From the NCBI GenBank assembly GCA_009602725.1, contig WELB01000005.1, forward strand, positions 163,095-182,402: a DNA stretch of 19,308 nucleotides, written 5' to 3'. The stretch is from Spirogloea muscicola. Lineage: Eukaryota > Streptophyta > Zygnematophyceae > Spirogloeales > Spirogloeaceae. A program made the translations under genes and the position numbers. Shown here in pieces: positions 1 to 8,860 of the stretch (positions are counted from its first letter, which is position 1; every line of letters starts with the position of its first letter). The notes under the pieces are model-generated. The model saw only the letters and a list, made by a program, of their open reading frames with translations, searched no databases and was not told the DNA's origin.

Positions 1-24
1 GGCGGCGGCGGCGGCGGCCGCCGC
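1..24 (+). repeat. GGC trinucleotide run at the window start
   Basis: Six GGC units followed by CGCC-type triplets. In the HINT3 frame they read as a poly-alanine stretch continuing upstream of the window. Together with the 3' homopolymer this leaves both window ends in low-complexity DNA, where assemblies often break. Confidence 0.7.
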
Positions 25-1831
25 ATTGGCGGGCTCAAGCGCCGTCCATTCGTCCCAGCGGCCGAGCGCAGTGCCAAGGCCTGCTGTGCCGAGGCGACCG
101 CCCGGGCGGCGGCGGCTCCTTGTGCCGCCGCTGGCCGGTGACGGCGGCGGTGGCGGAGGCGGCGGGAGCGCTGGCAGCTACTGGCAGCGCCTGCTGCCGG
201 CGCTGGACCCGCAGCTGTGGCCTGGGCCCCATGACGGCGGCGCCTCCGCCGCCGCCCCGGGGCCGCCGGCGCTCGACCTCGGCGGCTGCGTCTTCTGCGA
301 CGTCGTCCATGGCCGCAGCCCGGCTTATAAGGTGCGCCTGCTTCTAATTGCACCAATTAGATAAGCTTAATTGCGCTTTATCGCCTACCTAAGTGCACCA
401 ATTTGGCGTCCAGGGCTTGCCCCGCAGACGTCCTTTCCCCAGCTCTGCCATGGACGCCCTGCCTGCTGACCAGCACCGCCACTCCTGCCGCCGCTGTCGC
501 GCCCGCCGCTGCCGCAGCTGTACGAGGACGACGCCTGCCTCTGCATCCTGGACGCAAGCCCGCTGAGCCTCGGGTGTGGCCTCCTCAGAACCCTGGACCT
601 TAAAGTGTTACTTAAATTCAAGGCCGCCAGGCGCCAGGCGCCCAGGTGGCCAGCTTGTGCAACGTCGCCTGTCGCGGCTGCGGCTGCGGATGTCGCAAGC
701 CGCATGGCTGCCTCTGGGTGCCAACTCACTGAGTGGTGGACTGCCTGAGTGCTGCACACTCAGGCACTCGCTGGTCATCCCCCGTGCGCACTACGCCTGC
801 CTCCAGGCAACGCCGCCGCAGGTCGGCTTCTGAATCCACTGCTGCCGCTCCTCAGGCGGTGCCTAGCTTCAGGGCCGCCATGGCTGCCCTCACATTGCAT
901 AAGCTGCTGGCGGTACCAATAGCCTGTCTCACGCTCTCCGGCAGGTGGCAGCGGCCATGTGCGCTGCGGTGCCGCTCCTGAGCTCAGCCCTCCTCAAGGC
1001 CACCAGCTCCGGTTGCTGCAGCAGCCCTACCGTGCATGCCCTGTGACCATGCATTCAAGTGTAGGTCTTAGATGATGCTCTCTGTCCATGCAGCTATACG
1101 CGTTATCCTGGACCCCGCCAGAATGCCCAAGCCTGCAGCTCTTAGAGCCTCGTGTCTAGTAGCCAGACTCTTGTAGCCTTACCAACGGGACCACCTCGCC
1201 AAGCCTTGCTGGTGGTTGCGAGCCCCTGGCCACATGGGCCGCGACTGATTTGCCGGGGCGCGGTGGCGGCGGGTGCAGATGCTTTTAATCTGCTCGTGAA
1301 CAGCGGCGCTGAAGCGGGGCAGGTCGTATTCCACGTGAGTGGATGCCGCTCGAGCTGCTGCCATATTTTGCCTCACAAAGTTGTAGCATGCAAGTGTGAG
1401 GCCGTGGCTTTGGACAGGACTGAGGCAGCACATAGCTGACATGCAAACCACACCTCGCATTCGCTGGCTGACACTGCGCAGACGCACTTTCACATAATCC
1501 CGCGGCGCAAGGGCGATGGACTGTGGAACTCGGAGGTCGGAGGCCCCCACCCACCTCCACCCCCCTCCCTTCGCCCCAGCTAACAGCATCCAGAGTTGCA
1601 TGCTGTCGCCCAAGCCAAAAGCTGAGCCCTGGTTGCCAATCCATACTCTTAAGTGCTCGTGCAATGTCCTCTTGGCACCATTGCTTCTTGACGAGCTCCT
1701 CCGTGGCTGGGGAACGTTTCATGGTGCAGTCTGGGCAGCGGCGCCCGCTGCAGGAGATGTACGACGCAGGCCTGCTCGCCAAACAGGTGAAGATGGAGCT
1801 GGAGGAGCCATCGGGGACGGCATCAGGCTGA
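2..1831 (+). CDS. HINT3: HINT3-type histidine-triad protein (adenylylsulfatase / APS phosphorylase), 5' partial
   Basis: Exons by splice consensus and phase: 2-331 (5' end open), 518-573, 764-821, 945-1011, 1279-1334, 1482-1535 and 1730-1831, with TGA at 1829-1831. Numbering from the first full codon gives 240 residues. The first ~93 are Ala/Pro/Gly/Arg-rich and unrelated to the family. The HIT domain follows: GGCVFCDVV at about 94-102, LYEDDACLCILD at 111-122, HSLVIPRAHY, DAFNLLVNSGAEAGQVVFH, and the triad H189-T-H191-F-H193 followed by IIPR. H191 is the expected nucleophile. The order and wording fit plant HINT3, which hydrolyses or phosphorolyses adenosine 5'-phosphosulfate, more closely than HINT1, HINT2 or HINT4. 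The intron between exons 5 and 6 splits the triad after its first His. No in-frame ATG is present in exon 1, so the true start lies upstream or in an unseen exon. Family and exon calls are firm; the enzymatic subtype is inferred. Confidence 0.85.
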
Positions 1832-3874
1832 GCCGCAGTTCTTTCGTGCTCTGAAGCAGCGGTCTCGGCGCCGCTGCACTTTGCACTCCTGTGGTCGCCT
1901 GCTTGCCTTTGCAACAGGTGGGAAGCACCATATTGTGAGCTCTCACTGCAAGCCAACCCCCTGGTGCAAGTTGGGGGCCCTGAAGCCAGCGACAGTTGCT
2001 GTGCCTGCTTGCTACCAAAGTGCAACAAAGCGACATGATGATGGTGCATAGAACAAGACGGCTTCAAGCTCGACATGGCTGCGCCTCATTGACCTACAGC
2101 CTCACTCGATGAGTGTGGGAGCACAAGATGCCCAACCCTAAAACCGCAAGAGGTGGGAAGGCTGATGTGGCAAGGCTGTACAGATAGTCCATAGAAACGG
2201 ACTATTTGTAGTTGCTTGTACTGAAATCCTGTTAATTTCTACCAGAAGTTGGATGCAGTCTGATTGAAGGATTGGCTGCTTAAGAAGTGCACTTTTATCA
2301 ATCACCATAGCAGCTACTTTACCTGGACCAATGTTGAAGCATGTTGTGCGTCTCATCTGCTCCCATGCTCACGTAGGGAGGTGTCATATACTTCAAGTTG
2401 TAGTGGCAGCAGCCCATGTGAGTAGCAGTTCTAAATACTCCTTCAAAGTAAGCCAAGATGCCTGCGAGCTGCTTTTGTGCCACACACAAGACGTCAGTGG
2501 TGCTGGCCACAAACTGCAGACCTGGGGACGTCTTTGCCCTGGCTGCAGCTCAACCATGCGCGTAAACATCTTCCAGAAGGGGGCAACCGCCTTGACGGGC
2601 CAGCCCAGTAACAGAGAGAAAGGCCAGCGCAAACATAGAATGGACATAGTCCAAAAGCGCCGGAGAGTGCGCGGTTAAACATCCACACAAGCGGGTGAAA
2701 CGAGTGGTTGCTTACTAACCCCTGATCAGCAGCCCTAAGTCAAGAGTAGCTCGCCACTCTTGCGGTGCTAAGTATTTTTGCGAAACACATTTCTGTTCGG
2801 CAAATCAAGCAGGCGCTTTTAGGGAGGAGACACAACTCTTTCAACGTCAAGGCAATTGCTGAGAGAGGCCAGCCAAAGGGGTGTACAATGTTTGAAAGGA
2901 CAGGAAGGCGCAAAGAGCACAATCTTACCAACCGTAACTTTTGCGAGTGGGCGCCTGTTAGCCTCTAGTCAGCAAAGTGCAGACGCGAAGTAAATGCCTC
3001 CACTCACGTCGTGTTCACAGTCGACTCCTGCATCCCCTTCCAGACCGATACTCGCAGATCTAAGCCAGCCCAAAGGAATGAACAAGATTTGGGCCAGACA
3101 TTGCAGAAAGCACGGACCACTCTCCGTGACATCTGCAAGTTGGCGCGTCAGGAGCTAAACATATTCTTGAGAAGAAGTTAGAAAGTTTGAGGGCTACAGC
3201 ACAGCGCATACCTTACGGAAAGTTGCCCCTGCCCACACTTTGCTAGCTGGCACCGCTTACCCACTGCCTCTAACTGCTCTCAATATCATGCGGCTGGAGG
3301 TGTTCAGCCTAAGCGCTACTTTTGGCGCAAAGTAAGTCCTCACCGGCAACTGCAACCCTCCAGCCTTCTTAGAAGTTCTCCCGCCATATTGCAGAAGAAA
3401 GTTAGCACTAGAATGCAACACCATGCACCTCAAAGGGCCGGTATAACAAATGCCAACGCACCTCTGTTCTCCTACTCCTAACTTCCATACTCAGTCTCTT
3501 TAATGCAGGGCTCCGGGCTCACTTCTCAGTAGCACCAAGTGTTTGGGCAAAGGGCACTCTGATTGTGCGCATGCTTCATGCTCTGCTCAAACAAATAAGT
3601 GCTCATGAACCAGGCACTACGATATTAATGTAAATGTAACGTAAATGTAAATTAGCAAGTAGATAAGGTGAACGGCCATGGCCATAACCAAGGCCACCGA
3701 CCTGAACGGAATCGCGTGCTAATGTGGCAGCAACAACTCTTGGCAAGGCGCACCTACTCCCATGCGCTGTCGCTAGGCAGTAAGGATGACTAGTATAGAA
3801 GCAATAGTGTGCAAGTGAGAGTTATAAATTTGCAAGAACGCCAATGGTGGGGCGCACCCACTCAGCAGACATTG
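1832..3874. other. Long intergenic / UTR stretch without a supported gene
   Basis: About 2 kb separate the stop codons of the convergent HINT3 and SAE2 genes. Base composition is lower in GC than in the flanking gene starts. The open frames are short (under about 115 codons), overlap on both strands, and show no family motif. From about 2970 to 3840 there is essentially no open frame on either strand. The stretch may hold a long HINT3 3' UTR, SAE2 3' UTR sequence, or a noncoding transcript. No tRNA-like T-loop and no terminal inverted repeats were seen. Confidence 0.6.
3629..3650 (+). terminator. Cluster of three UGUAA poly(A) signals, plus strand
   Basis: TGTAA occurs at 3629-3633, 3635-3639 and 3646-3650. 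UGUAA is the usual polyadenylation signal in chlorophyte green algae. I found no other plus-strand TGTAA between the HINT3 stop codon (1831) and this cluster. It could therefore end a long HINT3 transcript or a separate plus-strand transcript. The assignment rests on the motif alone. Confidence 0.4.
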
Positions 3875-6800
3875 TCACCTCTTCTCGCGCTTCCTCTCCC
3901 TGCTGGTGCTATTTGACTCTCCATCAATGTCCCCTGAAGCTGCTGGCGCCTCAGGCTCGACCTCCTGTCCTCGCTTCCTGCTGGCAGGCCTGTCGCGGCC
4001 AGCCTTCTCTGCGACCAGGTCAGTCTGATCTTCAGGCTCCAGTGCCTCCCCTCCCTCCGCCTGCCCACTTGTGGGAACGCTACCACTGAGCACAATCCCA
4101 TCATGCTCCCTTTCTTCATCAAACTCGGACCTGCAACAGTAATGCAAAGCACTCAGGATGCCTGCCTGGTTGTGACGCCGCAAGGAACAAACATCTTCTA
4201 AGATCTGCCAGTCTACTGCCTCAGTCACACATCTGCAACGCAGGCATCCCATAGCAGAGGCTGTTGTGGCTTTGCACCTCTGCCTGATGTAGATGGTGCA
4301 CTTGAAGTCCTGAGTGAAGTCTTCGACCAACAAGACCGAGTTGTGCAACACAGGGGTGGGAAGATCAACCAGCAACTGCACAGGATCTCACAGCATCTTC
4401 AGATGACATCCTCTACCTTGTGAGCTCAAGGACAAAGATGCACCATCATGAGGAGACACTGCACGATCTCACCTTCTGAGCATTGGCCTCGTAACGCTCC
4501 ACCTCGTCTTTCTCAAGGTCATCGCCTGTTTCGTAGAGCACGCTGTCGCCATGCATCACCATGGGCGAATTGACTCCCATTTTTCCTCTTATAACGATCG
4601 CAAGGACCTTGGCGAGTGTTGTGACATTGCAGTTCATCTCCAGGAAGAGCGGAGTCTGCAGGGAGCAAAGAGCCAGCAAACGTCTCTACCTGCTCAAGAT
4701 GGGGCCCCGTTGATACCAGGTAATGCATCATGACTTCATTGCATCTATCATAAATTTCACCATGCAAGTCAAGTCGTCAAGCAAGAACACCAAGTGCTAA
4801 ATAATTCATGCGCTTAACTGGCAAGCCTTACTATCTATTGTAATATTGCTCCACAAAGACTGGCACATTTCTTGGCAGGACTGTTGCCCTGACACAAATG
4901 AAGAGATGCTACACACACATCGGAGCAAACGAAGCACTTCGGATTGGCTTCCTGGGGCTCGAGGGGCACAAGGAGTAGTTGCCGTCTACCCTGGGGATGT
5001 TCCGCACAAAATGTCATCCTGCACAGGGACTTATCTGGCGAGGTTGGTAGGGGTCTGTGACCTCGTCGTGCAGCAGAAAGATATACAAAGCAATCCTGCA
5101 CCCTTTTGTGCAAATGCAGGTGCATACGCAAAACGAACGCAGCTGAGGCTGACAGACGAAGAACCATAGCTAAGACTGAAAGCAGACAGTATAGCATGAG
5201 TTGGTCATTTGTGCACTCTCCACAAGAGCGACAGGAAATCATCACTGTGCAATTCTAACCTGCAATGATCATATTGCTTGTTCAGAAGCTTGATAGCTTC
5301 TATCACAATCAAGCCAGCAACGATGGCATTGGTGGTGGCTACCGCGTGGATGATGTTGCCGGCTATGCCCTTGCTGTCAAAAAGGCTTTGCATGGGGATA
5401 CCAAATGAATTCGCCCGCAGGTTGGCAGCTGCTGTTACAAATTCTACTGCTAGCTGGTCATCTTTGTCAAAGGATAAGCTCCCAATCTCCTGCAAAACGG
5501 GGGACAATGGGCATATTGCAGTGACATAGTCACGCATGAAGAAGAAGTGGAGGGCATAGACATTGATGACTGCAATGTGGCAGAAACATGCACCACAAGC
5601 TCCTATATCAATAGCTCTGCCTAAAGAGAACCTCTTTGGATTTTCCTTGTGGATATCAGGTGCTTGGTACATCATGTATGTGCAGCTTCGCAGGCCAGTC
5701 AATGGTGGCTGCTCACCTCCTCCCGCTCCAGAAAGAAGAGCCCGATTGACTCTAAGAAGACTCTCGCATTCTCCTCGATGCTCCAGACTCTCTGCTGGTC
5801 CGTAAGAGAGAGTGAGGCCATAGCAGAAACCTCGCCTCCTCCTTGCAAAGCTACATCTTTAGGCCCTGTGGACGTTCCAACCTGAGCTGAAGTGCTTCTT
5901 ACTCGCCTATCTTGGAGCTCATGCTCGTCTGCCTCCTCTTCAGAAGGCAGAACATTGTCTATGAACAAAGGTCGGGGCCGTGTACGCTGCTTCCAGAGAT
6001 CCTCCATTTCCAAGGTCCTGCTTATGTTCGTACCAAATATCCTGTCGAAAACTCGTCGTCCAAAAGCCCCGATGCTTTCATCCTTCTTCTTCTCGAAGAA
6101 TTGCCTCTCTTCTCGCTCGGCTTCGGCATCCATACCCTCTGTCCGGACATCAAGGTCGCTTACTTGATCCTTCCTTCCAAAAAGCTTGAGAAATGGCAGC
6201 TCTTTGGCCCACACTATGCAGTGCACGGGCTGCCTTTGCACAAAGCCAAAAAATGGAGCAAAACAAACCGGACATCACAAGACAGTAGTATCAAAGACGT
6301 GACAATAGTCAGTATCACAAGCTTTCCACCGAAGTGACATTGTCCAGTGTGCGAGCCTCGCATGACAGACCCATCAGCAATTGCAACAGCCCCAACAACT
6401 TGCAAACCTAAACACCAGTGAAGCGAGCAATCCAATACACAAGGAATTTGAACATATAGAGGTAGTATGACATCTCAGATAAAGCACGAGTATGGAGCGA
6501 GTAGCGTCTCGAGAACCTCTTCCAAGCAGACCTTGGCTCTAAAGCCTAATCTTGCCAGCCCAAAGCATTGACTATGGTAATGTATCCTTGCCTTGCTCGG
6601 TGTGTTTGTTATGGTGCAGGTGGGATAGGTCTTGGGAGCTGGCTTGGGCTGGCACTCATAACACTCTGACCGCCCCTTCACGTGCACTGTCACCTGCACA
6701 CCTGGCGAGGCTCAGATGCTCTCGTCACACCTACTTCAAAGAACAAGTTTTCATTACACACCTCTGTCTTTAGCACAGCATGACAGAAGCTTACTTTGCC

Positions 6801-8116
6801 TAGCTTGTACCAATTGCCAGCCCTCCCTTCGACAGTCAGGCGGATCCACCACTCAAAAGCAATATCCATGAGACTGCTGAGCAATGCAAGAGGAGCAAGT
6901 GAAGGCCCAGCACGATTTACAGTGCAAGTCTGAACCCGAGGCAACCCTAAAGTGCTACTGGTGTATGCTGTTTGACACAAAGCAACAGTATGAGGTTGTA
7001 ATTGTTGTCAGTGCTGTCAACCACACCTGTCCAAGATAGCCAGTCGTACCGCTCTCAATCAATGGCACACTGGCCGCCAGACAGAGCCGGTTGACGTGCC
7101 TCCTAGCCTCGAGGTTGTCAAGTCCATTCATTACCACGTCAAACTTCTGGAAGAAGTCAAGGGAGAACTCTGGGCTCTTGACGTTCCCATGATGTGCAGT
7201 GATCTTTGCAGTTGGGCAATATTTGAGCACGGCCTCCTTTGCCACCTGCGTAACTTCGTAGCACATTTGCACAGTCTGGTACAGCTACGAGCAAGTGCAG
7301 CTGTCACAGAGGTGCTCCGAAGCGAGAAGTGCAAAAGTGAGCCAGAAGACTGGTGATGCATAATGGCCTGCGTATCTGCCAGCAGGACGCCACCAGGAGG
7401 CTCACCTTCGCCTTGGACTGGCCTACGTGCCGCTTCCGAAACAAAAACTGGCGATTCAGGTTGCTCACGTCAATAGTGTCCAGATCAATCTGTGCAGCAC
7501 CAAAACTCGCCAGTGTCAACTCCAAAGATTGTTACACCAAACGACATAGACCAAGGAGTCCAGACCTTAATTGTGGTGTTCTGCAACGGACTTCAGGAGC
7601 ACAGCCCAGGGCGGCGCTGACTGTCTGGCCTGGCGTCTGCTGAGTGATCTGTAACCTTCCTGCAATCAAACAGCTAGCTCAACACGGCCCTGCCTAATGG
7701 AAGCCAGCACATCTGGCCGCTACGTCCCTAGCAAAGCCCCCGACTTGCCACTGTAGTCCATCCTAAGGCAGGAGCGACGGCTGAGCAGCAGAGCGTCCTG
7801 CTGGCTGTTCGTCAAGCCGTGACGAGCGTCCCACCAGCTCGATATTCCGAAACCCGGAGAGCACAAGCGTCTTGAGGAGCTCGCAGCCGATACCGCCGGC
7901 GCCGACCACAAGCACCTTGGACGCCTGTGCGCACGCCAGGGCGGGCGCGTCACGGGCTGGGGCTCCGGCAGCGGCGCCGCCGCGGCGACAGGGGCGAGCG
8001 AGCGTCAGATGTTGCGTTGGCTGCGACTACGACAGCGCCTGGCCATGGATGCGACCTCGGAGTGTGACCGAGCTCCTGCTCACCGCGACGGCCGCGGCCT
8101 GCGCCTGCGCATCCAT
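3875..8116 (-). CDS. SAE2: SUMO-activating enzyme subunit 2 (SUMO E1 catalytic subunit)
   Basis: Exons in transcript order: 8116-8084, 7924-7835, 7489-7406, 7245-7027, 6693-6592, 6229-5717, 5489-5260, 5018-4919, 4655-4473, 4375-4278 and 4130-3875. All phases agree, giving 635 residues, close to the family's ~640. Residues 15-24 ([10 protein letters not shown]) form the nucleotide loop, and 43-57 hold [14 protein letters not shown] with the conserved Arg. The zinc cysteines are C153/C156 and C452/C455. Catalytic C168 lies in [12 protein letters not shown]. Residues 348-423 complete the adenylation fold, and 458-551 form the ubiquitin-fold domain that docks the E2 (Ubc9). The basic tail ([14 protein letters not shown] at the C-terminus) is a likely nuclear signal. 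With SAE1 it adenylates SUMO, carries it as a thioester on C168, and passes it to Ubc9. The ATG at 8116 was chosen because exon 1 splices in phase to the Rossmann strand and the family N-terminus is short. Confidence 0.95.
4131..4277 (-). other. Stop-free 147-nt intron in SAE2 (possible retained intron)
   Basis: On the minus strand this segment starts GTGCAAAG after exon 10 and ends with a TTGCAG acceptor. It is 147 nt (49 codons) and contains no stop in the SAE2 frame, so retention would insert 49 residues, seven of them Cys, between the ubiquitin-fold domain and the basic tail. Splicing gives a protein nearer the usual length. The choice between intron and exon is not settled by sequence alone. 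Confidence 0.55.
6230..6591 (-). other. GC-AG intron in SAE2
   Basis: After the codons for NTPSK (exon 5 ends at 6592) the minus strand reads AAG then GCAAGG, with no GT at the junction. The acceptor is AAAGGCAG before exon 6 at 6229. Joining the two gives [14 protein letters not shown], the expected uninterrupted family sequence just after the catalytic Cys. The donor is therefore GC, with the strong AG|GCAAG context typical of U2-type GC-AG introns. Confidence 0.85.
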
Positions 8117-8860
8117 GGCGAGCCCCGCCGCGCCGCCAAGGCCGCCGGAGACCACGGCGTCCCCAACGTCGTCGCAGCCGCCGCCGCTGCCGCCGCCGCC
8201 GCCGCCGTCGTCGTGGGAAGTGACGGCGACCTGAGGTGCCTGGTGCGAGCAATACGGCGGCTGATGGCTTAAAACGAGCGGCTGTGAAGACCAGCAGGTG
8301 CATGCGGCGGGTGTTCACAGCTAAATCAGCGGGGCCACAGGCTAGGTGACTAAACGGTGGCCTGCGACGGTGCCCGTTGACGTCTTTGGCGCAGGGCCAC
8401 GTGGGCGGCGGTTTAGCTGCCCCGCCTCCCTCGGTTGGCGCGCGCCAGTTCAAAAGTTCAAATAGACGGTCAGGTTTGGAATAACAGGGGGTTATCAAGT
8501 TGATAGAAGTCGTTTCGGAGGGGAAATGCAGGAGCCCGACTGAAACAAGACTGCACGGTGGCGGCAATTTTGATTACGGCCGATTGAAGGCTGCCGCAGC
8601 GTCAGGTCACGAAGGAGGTTATCTCAAACCGTCGGTTTGCACATCGCCCACGGTGCCTTGGCCCCTAGGCTCCGCCTGCCGGCGCACAGCCGCGACGCCC
8701 CGCGGCGGCAGCGCGCGGCGCGCCGCGCCAGGCGCCGCCTTTTGCGGCGGATATCGAGCAGCTCGCCTCCGGCTGGGGCGCGCTGCACCGCCGTCGCCTC
8801 GCCTAGTGGCCATCTCGCTACGCCCCGGGAAGGCGGAACGGAGACAGGCTCGCCTGCGAG
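8117..8860. promoter_or_regulatory. Shared divergent promoter region between SAE2 and CLASP
   Basis: The two start codons (SAE2 ATG at 8116, minus; CLASP ATG at 8861, plus) face away from each other across 744 bases. The stretch is GC-rich at both flanks, with a (GCC)n-type run at about 8173-8212 in the SAE2 5' UTR, and less GC-rich around 8450-8600. No convincing TATA box was seen. Long Arg/Pro/Ala-rich open frames here are by-products of the composition. An in-frame TAG at 8804-8806 precedes the CLASP ATG. Confidence 0.6.
8173..8212 (+). repeat. GCC/GCT trinucleotide run in the SAE2 5' UTR
   Basis: A nearly pure run of CCG/GCC triplets with occasional GCT and GTC lies 57-96 bases upstream of the SAE2 start codon. 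It is a CNG-type microsatellite, probably length-variable. It lies outside the coding exons of both flanking genes. Confidence 0.6.

Noticed and set aside
1285-2076. 263-codon minus-strand open frame
   Set aside because: It lies antisense over HINT3 exons 5-7 and introns, shows no family motif, and has His/Ser/Cys-rich composition typical of a frame shadow.
2331-2678. 115-codon plus-strand open frame with a minus-strand partner at 2393-2647
   Set aside because: No recognisable motif, no splice signals or start context, and overlapping frames on both strands suggest chance.
7950-8567. 205-codon minus-strand open frame rich in Arg and Pro
   Set aside because: It runs through the SAE2 5' UTR, exon 1 and intron 1 in the wrong frame; the poly-Arg comes from the GCC triplet run.
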